From contig PXBD01000043.1 in assembly GCA_003565625.1 (NCBI GenBank), forward strand, positions 1 through 64,000: 64,000 nucleotides of DNA, given 5' to 3'. Source of the stretch: Gammaproteobacteria bacterium (GTDB lineage Bacteria; Pseudomonadota; Gammaproteobacteria; Xanthomonadales; Wenzhouxiangellaceae). The notes under the pieces are model-generated. The model worked only from the letters and a program-made list of their open reading frames with translations. It was not told where the DNA came from and searched no databases. Position numbers and translations under genes: made by a program. Of the stretch, positions 8,702 through 18,210 are shown piece by piece. Every line of letters starts with the position of its first letter. Positions within the stretch are counted from its first letter, which is position 1.

Positions 8702-9580
8702 ATGAGGTTTTTCGCTCGAAGTGTTGCCCTGGGCTTGGTCGCCCTGCTGCTCAGCAGCGCGGTGCGGGCCCAGGTGCTGTGGTCGGTGGAAGGCCCGCAA
8801 GGCCAGCAGAACTGGCTTCTGGGCACGGTCCACAGCGAGGATCCGAGACTGCTGGATTTCCCCGAGGCGCTGCTCGACGCCCTGGCCGCGGCTGACCGCC
8901 TGGCCCTGGAGCTGGTTCCGGACATGGCCATGATGGAAGTGCTCAACGAGGCCATGCACTACCCGGAAGCGCGCCTGCATGAGGTGCTGGAGCCCGAGAT
9001 CTACGCCCGGCTGGTGGCCATTCTCGACCAGCACTACGGCATGGGGGAGCCGGCCGTGCGACGTCTGCGGCCGTGGTCGGCGGCCATGACCGTGGCCGTG
9101 CCGCCGCCGCAGACCGGCCTGTTCATGGACCTGGTGCTGTCAATCCGGGCGCGCGGCCTGGATAAGGAAGTGGTTGCTCTGGAGACCATCGAGGAGCAGC
9201 TGGATTTTCTGGCCGGGATGTCCAAGCCCATGCAGCTGGCCCTGCTGCGCCAGGCGGTGGCGGATTTTCCGCGCCAGGACGAGTTGTTCGAGGCCCTGGT
9301 CGCGACCTACCTGGCTGGTGATCTGGACCGGCTCGAGGCCGTGGCCGCCGACCAGATGGCCAACCTTGACCCCGAACTGCGCGCGCACTTCGAGCAGGTC
9401 GGCATGATCGGTCGCAACCACACCATGGTGGAGCGGGCCTGGCCTTGGCTGGAGCAGGGCGGGTTGATGATTGCTGTCGGCGCGCTGCACCTGCCCGGTG
9501 AAGAGGGCCTGGTCGAGTTGCTGCGCGCGCGCGGCCTGCGCGTAAGGCCGCTCCTGGAAGCCTACGCGGACCCTTCCTGA
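8702..9580 (+). CDS. TraB/GumN family protein
   Basis: Signal peptide; LLGTVHSEDPRLLDFP and IAVGALHLPGEEGLVELLRARG motifs. Confidence 0.85.
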   Translation: MRFFARSVALGLVALLLSSAVRAQVLWSVEGPQGQQNWLLGTVHSEDPRLLDFPEALLDALAAADRLALELVPDMAMMEVLNEAMHYPEARLHEVLEPEIYARLVAILDQHYGMGEPAVRRLRPWSAAMTVAVPPPQTGLFMDLVLSIRARGLDKEVVALETIEEQLDFLAGMSKPMQLALLRQAVADFPRQDELFEALVATYLAGDLDRLEAVAADQMANLDPELRAHFEQVGMIGRNHTMVERAWPWLEQGGLMIAVGALHLPGEEGLVELLRARGLRVRPLLEAYADPS

Positions 9581-10224
9581 AGCACTTTCCGGCGTCCCGG
9601 CCAGCGGCAGAGATCCACGACCGGGCACTGCCCGCACAAGGGTTTGCGGGCCTTGCAGGTATAGCGCCCGTGCAGGATCAGCCAGTGGTGTGCGTTCAGC
9701 AGGTAGTCGGCCGGCACCCGCTTGAGCAGCGCTTTTTCCACCGCCAGCACGGTTTTGCCCGGCGCCAGCCCGGTCCGGTTGGCGACCCGGAAGATATGGG
9801 TGTCGACGGCCATGGCGGGTTCGCCGAAGGCGGTGTTGAGGATGACGTTGGCGGTTTTACGACCCACCCCGGGCAGCGCTTCCAGTTCGGCCCGGCTGCG
9901 CGGCACCTCGCCGCCGTGGCGTTCGATCAGCAGGCGGCAGGCGGCCAGGATGTTCTTGGCCTTGTTGTTGAACAGGCCGATGGTCTTGATGTGATCTTTC
10001 AGGCCGTCCTCGCCGAGGGCGAGAATGGCCTGCGGGGTGTTGGCCACCGCAAACAGCCGGGCGGTGGCCTTGTTGACGCCGACATCGGTGGCCTGGGCCG
10101 ACAGGGCGACGGCCACCAGCAGCTCGAACGGGCTGGAGTAGCGCAGCTCGGTTTTCGGGTCGGGGTTGATCTCGGCCAGGCGCTGGAAGAAGGTTGCGCG
10201 GTCAGCGGCGTTCATTGCAGGCAT
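9562..10224 (-). CDS. nth: Endonuclease III
   Basis: HhH (LPGVGRKTANVILN), VDTHIFRVANRTGL, C-terminal 4Fe-4S cysteines CKARKPLCGQCPVVDLC. Confidence 0.95.
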   Translation of the reverse strand: MPAMNAADRATFFQRLAEINPDPKTELRYSSPFELLVAVALSAQATDVGVNKATARLFAVANTPQAILALGEDGLKDHIKTIGLFNNKAKNILAACRLLIERHGGEVPRSRAELEALPGVGRKTANVILNTAFGEPAMAVDTHIFRVANRTGLAPGKTVLAVEKALLKRVPADYLLNAHHWLILHGRYTCKARKPLCGQCPVVDLCRWPGRRKVLQEGSA

Positions 10225-10331
10225 GGGCGGTCGGCTGGCAGGCTCTGGGTGGGGCTTGGATTTTCAGAATAGCATTGCCCGCGACGATATACTCCCGAGC
10301 ACAATCCACCCCAAATCCAGGATGACCCGAC

Positions 10332-11906
10332 ATGGACAGCCCGCTGATCGAGGCGCTGCGCGATCCTTCCTGCTACCCGCACCCGGTTGAGCGCGTGGAG
10401 GTGATCGAAACCCACATCTCCTGGGTGCTGCTGGCCGGTGAGCGGGCCTACAAGATCAAAAAGCCGGTGGATTTCGGCTTTCTCGATTTCTCGACCCTGG
10501 AGCAGCGCCGCCATTTCTGTACCGAGGAGGTCCGCCTCAACCGACGCACGGCACCGGATTTGTACCTCGGCGTGGTTCGCCTGACCGGCTCGGCAGAGTG
10601 CTCGTCGGATCGCCTGCACATCGACGGACCCGGGGAGGCGATCGAATATGCCGTGGCCATGCGGCGGTTCGATCTGGACGACGGATTTGACCGGCTGCTG
10701 GCTGCCGGGCGCTTCGAGCCGGCCCATGCCGAGGCGCTGGGCGAGGCCCTGGCCGGCCTCCATGAACAGGCCGAGGTGGCCGGGGTCGACTCGCCGTGGG
10801 GTACCACGGACGAAGTCATCGGCCCGATGCGCGACAACTTCACCACCTTGCTGGAGCGCCTGGATGATCCGTCCCGGCGCCGTCGCCTGGAGGCGCTGGG
10901 CGATTGGACCGAGCAGCGCTTCGCCGCGCTGGCCGGACAGATTGCCCGTCGCCGTGATGACGGATTCGTGCGCGAGTGTCACGGCGATGTGCATCTGGGC
11001 AACGTCACCCTGTTTGCGGGCCGGACCACGCTGTTTGACTGCATCGAGTTCAGTCCGGCGCTGCGCTGGACCGATGTCATGGCCGACCTGGCCTTTGTGA
11101 TCATGGATTTGCGCGATCGCGGCGAGGAGGCCGGCGCCTGGCGGCTGCTCGACCGCTATCTTGCCCGCACCGGCGACTACGACGGCCTCGCCCTGCTGGA
11201 TTTCTACGTTGTTTATCGCGCGATGGTGCGCGCCAAGGTGGCCGCGCTCGGGCTTGACCCCGGCCTGGAGGCTGACCGGGCGGCAGCCATCCTCGCGGCG
11301 ATTGATCGCTACCTGAGCGTTGCCGAACAGGTTGCCCAGGCCCCTCGACCGGCCCTGGTGCTGACCTGCGGGGTCTCGGGCAGCGGCAAGAGCCATCTGG
11401 CCGCCCGGCTGGTGGCCGAGTGCGGTCTGGTTCGGCTGCGCTCGGACGTGGAGCGCAAACGCCTGTTTGGCCTGGCCGCGGAGCAGCGTTCGGATTCGGC
11501 CCTGGATGCGGGTCTGTACACGCGCGCCGCCGGCGAGCAGACCTATGCCCACCTGCTCGACAAGGCGGCGAACGTAACCGCGGCCGGCTTCGCGGTCCTG
11601 GTCGATGCCACCTTTCTCAGCGCCGCACAGCGCGCCCCGTTCCTGGAACTGGCGGTCAGGCGTGGCATCCCCTTTGGCGTGGTGGTCTGCAGCGCCGATG
11701 AGCAGGTATTGCGTGACCGGGTGCAGCGACGCTCAGCGGCCGGTCACGATGCCTCGGAGGCCGACGAGGCGGTGCTGGCGCGCCAGCTGACGACATTCCA
11801 GCCGTGTCGGCCGGACGAAGCCCCGATGATGGCAATCGATAGCGCGGGCCCGGACCCTCTGGACGCGGTTGCCGATTGGCTCAGGTCGCTGCGGGGGCCC
11901 GTTTAG
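10332..11906 (+). CDS. Bifunctional aminoglycoside phosphotransferase-like/P-loop ATPase (kinase) protein
   Basis: APH-like domain (ERAYKIKKPVDFGFLDFSTLEQRR, CHGDVHLGNVTLF, DCIEFSPALRWTDVMAD) plus C-terminal Walker A GVSGSGKSHLA. Confidence 0.83.
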   Translation: MDSPLIEALRDPSCYPHPVERVEVIETHISWVLLAGERAYKIKKPVDFGFLDFSTLEQRRHFCTEEVRLNRRTAPDLYLGVVRLTGSAECSSDRLHIDGPGEAIEYAVAMRRFDLDDGFDRLLAAGRFEPAHAEALGEALAGLHEQAEVAGVDSPWGTTDEVIGPMRDNFTTLLERLDDPSRRRRLEALGDWTEQRFAALAGQIARRRDDGFVRECHGDVHLGNVTLFAGRTTLFDCIEFSPALRWTDVMADLAFVIMDLRDRGEEAGAWRLLDRYLARTGDYDGLALLDFYVVYRAMVRAKVAALGLDPGLEADRAAAILAAIDRYLSVAEQVAQAPRPALVLTCGVSGSGKSHLAARLVAECGLVRLRSDVERKRLFGLAAEQRSDSALDAGLYTRAAGEQTYAHLLDKAANVTAAGFAVLVDATFLSAAQRAPFLELAVRRGIPFGVVVCSADEQVLRDRVQRRSAAGHDASEADEAVLARQLTTFQPCRPDEAPMMAIDSAGPDPLDAVADWLRSLRGPV

Positions 11907-12585
11907 GCTGCGATTCGGGGGCTGGCTGCGGTCGCTGAATCAGGTACTGGCGCAGGGCGACCAGCAAACCCAGCCCGATGAACGCGCCCGGCGGTAGCAG
12001 GGCCAGCAGCAGCCCGCCGCCCTCGGGCAGGAGGCGAACGGTGAGTGCGCCGGCCCACTCGCCCAGCAGCAGGTCAGCGCCGGTAAACAGGGTGCCCTGG
12101 CCGATCATCTCGCGCCCGGCACCGAGGGCCAGCAACACCAGGCCGAAGCCGGCTCCCTGGGCCAGTCCATCGTGCAGGGCAGCGCCAGCGGGCTGGCGCG
12201 AGGCAAAGGCCTCGGCGCGCGCCAGGATGGTGCAGTTGGTGACGATCAGCGGCACGAAAATGCCCAGCGTGCGGCTCAGCTCGTGCAGCCAGGCCTGCAA
12301 CACCAGGTCGACCACGGTGACCGTGGTGGCGATGATCAGCACGAAAGCCGGGATCCGGATTTCGGCGACGATGTGGCTGCGCAGCAGCGACACGGCCAGG
12401 TTGGAGCACACCAGCACAAACATTGTGGCCACGGCCAGGCCGAGACCATTGACCGCCGTGCCGGTGACCGCCAGCAGCGGGCACAGGCCAAGCAGCTGGA
12501 CCAGGCCGGGGTTGTTGTCCCACAATCCCTGGCGCCAGGTTTCGCGGTGCGCAGGCCGCGTTCGCAGCCGGGTTTCGCTGTCCAT
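11881..12585 (-). CDS. rnfE: Electron transport complex subunit RnfE/RsxE
   Basis: WDNNPGLVQLLGLCPLLAVTGTAVNGLGL, multispanning; cluster context. Confidence 0.92.
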   Translation of the reverse strand: MDSETRLRTRPAHRETWRQGLWDNNPGLVQLLGLCPLLAVTGTAVNGLGLAVATMFVLVCSNLAVSLLRSHIVAEIRIPAFVLIIATTVTVVDLVLQAWLHELSRTLGIFVPLIVTNCTILARAEAFASRQPAGAALHDGLAQGAGFGLVLLALGAGREMIGQGTLFTGADLLLGEWAGALTVRLLPEGGGLLLALLPPGAFIGLGLLVALRQYLIQRPQPAPESQPKRAPAAT

Positions 12586-12596
12586 GGGCACCGATT

Positions 12597-13217
12597 CTAG
12601 CCCGACCCGGTTTCCGGCTGCCACAGGCGTTGCTGATCGGTCTGGTCGAGCGTTTCCAGCGCGGCGCGCACGGCCTGCACCACGGCCTCGGCGGTGATGG
12701 TGGCGCTGGTCAGGCCGTCGAAGTCACCGCCGCGCCGGCTTGTGGCCCAGCGCTCTTCGGCCGGTTCGCCCAGGCGGGTGCCCGTGAATTGCCGGATCCA
12801 GTCGCTGCGCTCGATCTCGATGCGATCGCCCAGGCCGGGGGTTTCGCGGTGTTCCAGCACGCGCACGCCCAGGACCCGCCCTTGAGGGTCGGCCGCCACC
12901 AGCATCCGGATATCACCGCTGTAGCCGCGCCCGGTCACCAGGTCGAAAATGACGGCGACCGGCGCGCCGGCGGCGCGGGCCCGATACACCCGGGCCGGCT
13001 GCTCGAACCCGGCCAGGTCAAGATCGATGTGGTCGTCGACCAGGTTGTTGTCGAAGCTGCCCGGCGGCAGAAGTTCGGTCAGGGTGGCCAGGGCCCGGCG
13101 TTGTTGCTGATCGGCAATCCGTTCGCGGGTCAGCTGGTCCAGCCCGGCCAGCAGCAGCGCGGCGGCCAGGCCCAGGGCCACCAGTTTCACGCCGGCCTGC
13201 CAGCGTCCGGTCGCCAT
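12597..13217 (-). CDS. rnfG: Electron transport complex subunit RnfG/RsxG
   Basis: One TM, HRETPGLGDRIE, FMN attachment-type motif LTSATITA. Confidence 0.92.
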   Translation of the reverse strand: MATGRWQAGVKLVALGLAAALLLAGLDQLTRERIADQQQRRALATLTELLPPGSFDNNLVDDHIDLDLAGFEQPARVYRARAAGAPVAVIFDLVTGRGYSGDIRMLVAADPQGRVLGVRVLEHRETPGLGDRIEIERSDWIRQFTGTRLGEPAEERWATSRRGGDFDGLTSATITAEAVVQAVRAALETLDQTDQQRLWQPETGSG

Positions 13218-14269
13218 TAACGCGGGTGTCCGTAGACCCGCGGCCGGGTATAGCGATCAATCAGCGGCACCAGCATATTCATCAGCAACACGGCAAAGGC
13301 GACACCGTCCGGAAAGCCGCCGTAGCGTCGAATGGCCAGGGTGATCAAGGCCACGCCGGCGCCGAAGATGATTTTGCCGCGGGGGGTGGCGCTGCCCGAG
13401 ACCGGATCGGTGATGATGAAGAAGGCGGCCAGCATCAGGCCGCCCGACAACAGCTGCTGCAGCGGGCTGTAGTGCAGGTCCGGCGCGAGCAACCACGGCG
13501 GGGTGCTGATGATGAGCGTGGTGACCAGGAGCGCGGTCGGCGCGTGCCAGCTGATCACCCGCTGCCAGGCCAGCCAGAGCCCGCCGGCCAGGCTGGCCAG
13601 GGCGACCCATTCCCAGCCGCGGGCCACCAGCGCGCCGAACACCGGGTCGGCGCGGATTTCGCTGACCAGGAACTGGCTCTGGAGGCCGGTGCGCAGTTGA
13701 TCGAGCGGGGTGGCGGCACTGATGGCGTCCCAGGCTGGGCCGTTGGAAACGTGTCCGGTGGCGATGGCGCGAACCGTCTCGATCAGGCCGGGCAGACCCT
13801 CTCCCAGCCCGCGCGGCGCCAGCCACTGGCTGAGTTCGATCGGGAAGGTGATGATTACCACGGCAAGACCGACCATGGCCGGGTTGAACAGGTTGAAACC
13901 CAGGCCACCGTAAAGGTGCTTGGCCACGACTACCGCAAACAGCATGCCGGTGGCGTTGACCCACCACGGTGCCAGCGGCGGCAGGCACAGGGCGAACAAC
14001 AGGGCCGTGGTGAGCACGCTGCCGTCGCTGAGAAACGGCTGTGCCGGGCGCGCGCGCAAGCGCAGCATGACCCACTCCAGGATGAGCCCGAACAGGCAGG
14101 CCAGGACCACCTGGACAACAATCCCCCAGCCGAAGAACCAGGCGTGGGCGGCAATCGCCGGCAGCAGGGCCCAGATCACCCGGAACATCAGATCTGACAC
14201 CCGCCGCCGGGGCGGCAGATGCGGTGCTCCGGCACGCGCGAACGGCATGGCAGCGGGCTGGTGCTCCAT
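13217..14269 (-). CDS. rnfD: Electron transport complex subunit RnfD/RsxD
   Basis: NQR2/RnfD family: FVPLASPWW-like LCLPPLAPWWVNATGMLFAVVVAKHLYGGLGFNLFNPAM, SAATPLDQL. Confidence 0.93.
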   Translation of the reverse strand: MEHQPAAMPFARAGAPHLPPRRRVSDLMFRVIWALLPAIAAHAWFFGWGIVVQVVLACLFGLILEWVMLRLRARPAQPFLSDGSVLTTALLFALCLPPLAPWWVNATGMLFAVVVAKHLYGGLGFNLFNPAMVGLAVVIITFPIELSQWLAPRGLGEGLPGLIETVRAIATGHVSNGPAWDAISAATPLDQLRTGLQSQFLVSEIRADPVFGALVARGWEWVALASLAGGLWLAWQRVISWHAPTALLVTTLIISTPPWLLAPDLHYSPLQQLLSGGLMLAAFFIITDPVSGSATPRGKIIFGAGVALITLAIRRYGGFPDGVAFAVLLMNMLVPLIDRYTRPRVYGHPR

Positions 14270-14272
14270 GAA

Positions 14273-15796
14273 TTATTCCGCCGACTTCTTGCGCTGGCGC
14301 GCGCGCGCAATCGCGGCCTGGATTTCGTCGGCAGCGGCACTTTTTTCGCGCAGCTTTTCAGCCCGGGCCTGGCGCCGCCGGGCCCGGGCTGCCTGTTCCG
14401 CCGCCAGCCGCTCCTGACGGGCCTCGTGGCGGCGGCGCGCCAGCGCGGCGCGGCGCTGGTCGAGCGCGCGCAAACCGATTTCACCCTTGGCGTGACGGTA
14501 GTAGTCGACCAGCGGGATCTGGCTGGGGCAAACCCGCGCGCATACCCCGCACTCGATGCAGTCACCAACCGCCAGTTCAGCTGCCTGGTCATAGTCGTCG
14601 GCGGCCACCGCCCGGTAGATCAACTGCGGCAGCAGGCGGGCTGGACAGGACTCGACGCAGAAGCCGCAGTTGATGCACGGCATGCTGGTCGCCGGCTCCG
14701 CGGGCGCGGTGTCGAGCACCAGCACGCAGTTGCTGCCCTTGGTCAGCGCGACCTCGTCGGTGATCAGCGCGGTTCCGCTCATGGGTCCGCCCAGGATCAG
14801 GCGCCGGGCGTGCTCGGTATAGCCGCCGGCCTGGCGGATGAGCCAGGACAGCGGGGTGCCGATGGCCGCGATCAGGTTGCGCGGCTGGGCCACGCCGGGA
14901 CCGGTAACCGTGACGATGCGCTCGGTCAGCGGGCGGCCATGTTCCACCGCGTCGAAGGCCGCTGCTGCGGTGGCGACGTTGTGGCAGAGCAGGCCGATGT
15001 CCTGGGGCAGGCCGTCGTGCGGTACTTCCAGCCCGGTCAGGGTCTGGATCAGCTGGCGTTCGCCACCCTGGGGGTAGACCGCCGGCACGCGCACCACTTC
15101 AAAGCGCTCGGCAATGCCCAGTCGCTCGGCTGCGCGCTCCAGGGCCTGTGCGGTTTGCTCCATCGGGTCTTCCACCGCAATGACAATGCGCTCGGCAACC
15201 ACCGCCGCGGCCAGTACCAGGCCGCCGCCGAGAATGTCTTCCGGTCGGCTGCGCATCAAGGCCTCATCGCAGGCAATCCAGGGCTCGCACTCGACGCCGT
15301 TGAGGATCAGCGTATCGATGCTCGGCCAGTCGCCGCGCAGCTTGGCGGCGGTGGGGAACATGGCGCCACCCAGGCCGGCCAGGCCCATCGCGCGCAGGTG
15401 ATCGACCAGTTCGGTGGCGTTGCACCGGCGCCAGTCGGGCAGGCGCCGGCCCGGCTCGTCATCCCAATCGCTGCAGGCTTCGTCGGCCGGAACCATTTCG
15501 ATGCAGCGCCGATAGCTCTCGGGCGGGAAGCTGGCCGGGCGCTGCACCAGCCCGACGACGGTGCCGGCACAGGGTGCGTGCGCGGGCACCTGGTAGTCGT
15601 CTTCGGCCAGGGTCAGGGGCTGACCGGCACGCACTGCCTGGCCGGGCTCGACCAGGATGCGACCGGCTTCGCCCTGGTGCTGGCCCACCGGCACGTAGAG
15701 CGCCGGCGGCAGCGGGCAGCGCTCTAGCGGGTGCGCCAGCGAGGCCTGTTTGTGGTGGGGCAGGGCGAGCCCGCCAGGAAAGCTGTGCAGTTGCAC
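14273..15796 (-). CDS. rnfC: Electron transport complex subunit RnfC/RsxC
   Basis: GGAMFPTAAKL, NGVECEPWIACDE, two ferredoxin Cys clusters CINCGFCVESCP and CIECGVCARVCP. Confidence 0.94.
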   Translation of the reverse strand: MQLHSFPGGLALPHHKQASLAHPLERCPLPPALYVPVGQHQGEAGRILVEPGQAVRAGQPLTLAEDDYQVPAHAPCAGTVVGLVQRPASFPPESYRRCIEMVPADEACSDWDDEPGRRLPDWRRCNATELVDHLRAMGLAGLGGAMFPTAAKLRGDWPSIDTLILNGVECEPWIACDEALMRSRPEDILGGGLVLAAAVVAERIVIAVEDPMEQTAQALERAAERLGIAERFEVVRVPAVYPQGGERQLIQTLTGLEVPHDGLPQDIGLLCHNVATAAAAFDAVEHGRPLTERIVTVTGPGVAQPRNLIAAIGTPLSWLIRQAGGYTEHARRLILGGPMSGTALITDEVALTKGSNCVLVLDTAPAEPATSMPCINCGFCVESCPARLLPQLIYRAVAADDYDQAAELAVGDCIECGVCARVCPSQIPLVDYYRHAKGEIGLRALDQRRAALARRRHEARQERLAAEQAARARRRQARAEKLREKSAAADEIQAAIARARQRKKSAE

Positions 15797-15810
15797 CTGG
15801 ACCAGACCGT

Positions 15811-16353
15811 TCAGGCGGCGCGGACGCGAATCGGGATAGGCCGCGGGGCGACGTAGGGCCGCGGACGATCAATGAGGTCGATACAGTCGACCGGGCAGGG
15901 GGCCAGGCACAGTTCGCAGCCGGTGCATTCGGCCGCGATGACGGTATGCATCTGCCGCGCCGCGCCGAGGATGGCGTCCACCGGGCAGGCCTGGATACAC
16001 AGCGTGCAGCCGATACAGCGGTCTTCGTCAATCAGGGCAACCAGCGGTGGTTTGGTTTCGCCGCGGCTGGCGTCCAGCGGCTCAGGGGCTACCCCGAGCA
16101 GGTCGGCCAGGACCTGCACGCCTTCCTCTCCGCCCGGCGGGCACTGATTGATTCCGGCCTCACCGTCGGCGATCGCCTGGGCATAGGGGCGGCAGCCCGG
16201 GTAGCCGCACTGCGCGCACTGGGTCTGCGGCAGCTGCTGGTTGATCTGCTCGATCAGCGAATCGGCGTCCGGCCGCAGGCGCTGACCGGCCCACAACAAA
16301 CCGCCACCGATGGCGGACAGGAGCAACAGCATGGTCAGGGCGGCAGCCATCAT
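15811..16353 (-). CDS. rnfB: Electron transport complex subunit RnfB/RsxB
   Basis: [18 protein letters not shown] and two 4Fe-4S motifs [32 protein letters not shown]. Confidence 0.93.
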   Translation of the reverse strand: MMAAALTMLLLLSAIGGGLLWAGQRLRPDADSLIEQINQQLPQTQCAQCGYPGCRPYAQAIADGEAGINQCPPGGEEGVQVLADLLGVAPEPLDASRGETKPPLVALIDEDRCIGCTLCIQACPVDAILGAARQMHTVIAAECTGCELCLAPCPVDCIDLIDRPRPYVAPRPIPIRVRAA

Positions 16354-16408
16354 GATTGTTGTCTATCGTAGCAATTCCGGCGTCGATATCTGAATCGAGG
16401 TCCGGATC

Positions 16409-17494
16409 TCAGGCCGAAATCACCTGGTTCTTGCCGTTGTGCTTGGCCTGGTACAGGCCCTGGTCGGCGCGCTCGAGCAGACTGCCCATGGTATCGCCGG
16501 CCTGGTAGGCGGTGACACCGATGCTGATGGTCAGCTGGAGGTAGTCCTCGCGGTCGTCGGCGGGCAGCGAAAAACGCGTGCCGGCCAGTGCCCGGCACAG
16601 GTTGTTGGCGCGCTTGTGGGCGGCCCGGCGCGAGGCACCCGGCATGATTGCGACGAACTCCTCGCCGCCGTAGCGGGCGATGAAGTCGGCTTCGCGCAGG
16701 ACGTCGGCACAGGCCCCGGCCAAGGCGCGCAGCACCTGGTCGCCGACCAGGTGACCGTAGGTGTCGTTGACGTGCTTGAAGTCGTCGATATCCAGCATCA
16801 GCACGGCAAAGGACTTGCTCTTGATCTGGTTCTGATCGATCAGCGACTGCAGGTATTCATCCAGCGCGCGCCGGTTGAAGACCCCGGTCAGGGCATCGCG
16901 GCGCACCTCGTCGCGGGTCTTGTCCAGCTCCTCGCGCAATTCCCTGACCTGGCCGGTCAACGATTGCATCTGCTGCTGCTCAGCGCGTTTTTTCTGATCG
17001 ACCATGGTCTGCAGCTGACGGACTTCTTCGGCCAGTGCCGACTTGATTCGGCGCAGATCGTCGAGCCCGATGATGCGCTCGAAGTTGTGCCCCTGATCCA
17101 GGATCTGCTGGTGATAGGAGGCATTTTCGCGATTGAGCAGGGCCATGGCGTTGGACAGCAGCGTGATGACGTTGCGCAGCTCGGCCTCGCGCTCGGTCAG
17201 GTAGCGGTTCTGGCCTTCGATGAACTTCTGGATGCGCGGCGCACGCTTGGCAACCGTCTGCTTGAGCGCCTTGGCGTTATCGGTGCCGGCGGCCTGCTGC
17301 TCGATTTCACCGAGGTCGCGGCGAAAGTCGCTGCTGCGTAACTCCTCCAGGTCCAGGGCGAATTCCTTGAGCAGTACCAGCACCGTGCGCAGGGCAGCGC
17401 GTACGCTGGCTTCGGTCGCCCCGAGGTTGTCGACCTGACGCTGCAGTGCTGCCGGATCGCTGGACTCTGCTGACGACCTGGAACGGAAAAACAT
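16409..17494 (-). CDS. Diguanylate cyclase (GGDEF domain) with N-terminal helical/coiled-coil region
   Basis: DALTGVFNRRALDEYL, MLDIDDFKHVNDTYGHLVGD, ARYGGEEF active site, RxxD I-site (READ) five residues upstream; SD aaggaag before ATG. Confidence 0.93.
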   Translation of the reverse strand: MFFRSRSSAESSDPAALQRQVDNLGATEASVRAALRTVLVLLKEFALDLEELRSSDFRRDLGEIEQQAAGTDNAKALKQTVAKRAPRIQKFIEGQNRYLTEREAELRNVITLLSNAMALLNRENASYHQQILDQGHNFERIIGLDDLRRIKSALAEEVRQLQTMVDQKKRAEQQQMQSLTGQVRELREELDKTRDEVRRDALTGVFNRRALDEYLQSLIDQNQIKSKSFAVLMLDIDDFKHVNDTYGHLVGDQVLRALAGACADVLREADFIARYGGEEFVAIMPGASRRAAHKRANNLCRALAGTRFSLPADDREDYLQLTISIGVTAYQAGDTMGSLLERADQGLYQAKHNGKNQVISA

Positions 17495-17611
17495 AATCTT
17501 GCTTCCTTGCATCCTGCTGCCATGCCGTGATGGCTATCACTGGCTTTGGCTCCCGGAAAGCATTGTGCCCCATTTTCGACCCGATGAAGCGGGGCGCCGT
17601 CCGCCGGGCTG

Positions 17612-18190
17612 TTACAGCCGGCCGAAGCCGGTAAACCCCATGAAGGCCAGGGCCATCAAGCCGGCGGTGACCAGCCCGATCGGGGCGCCGCGGAAGCAGG
17701 CCGGCACGTCGGCGGTCTCGATTCGTTCGCGAGCTGCGGCCAGGGCGATGAGCACGGCCCCGAAGCCGAGCGCGGCCCCGAAACCGTACAGTGCCGACTC
17801 GACCACGCTGTGGTGCTCGCGCAGATTGAGCAGGGCGACGCCCAGCACGGCACAGTTGCTGGTGATCAACGGCAGATAGATGCCCAGCACCCGATGCAGC
17901 AGCGGTGCGCTATGGCGCAGGAACAGTTCGGTCAGCTGAACCAGTCCGGCAATGACGAGGATGAAACTGACCGTGGCCAGGTACATCAGCTCCAGCGGCT
18001 CCAACACCCAGCGGGTCAGGATATGGCTGGACACGGCCGCCAGGGTGAGCACGAACGCGGTGGCCAGGGACATGCCGACGGCCGATTCCACCGACGAGGA
18101 TACGCCCAGAAACGGACACAGGCCGAGGAACTTGATCAGGACGAAGTTGTTCACCAGGGCGGCGGATACGACGATGAGCAACAGGTCCAC
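17612..18190 (-). CDS. rnfA: Electron transport complex subunit RnfA/RsxA
   Basis: [41 protein letters not shown]. Confidence 0.94.
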   Translation of the reverse strand: MDLLLIVVSAALVNNFVLIKFLGLCPFLGVSSSVESAVGMSLATAFVLTLAAVSSHILTRWVLEPLELMYLATVSFILVIAGLVQLTELFLRHSAPLLHRVLGIYLPLITSNCAVLGVALLNLREHHSVVESALYGFGAALGFGAVLIALAAARERIETADVPACFRGAPIGLVTAGLMALAFMGFTGFGRL

Positions 18191-18210
18191 GTCGGCTTCG
18201 CCGTTGGTTG

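Noticed and set aside
13226-14197. 323-aa plus-strand ORF antisense to rnfD
   Set aside because: Gln/Arg/Gly-rich shadow ORF over a clear membrane protein gene.
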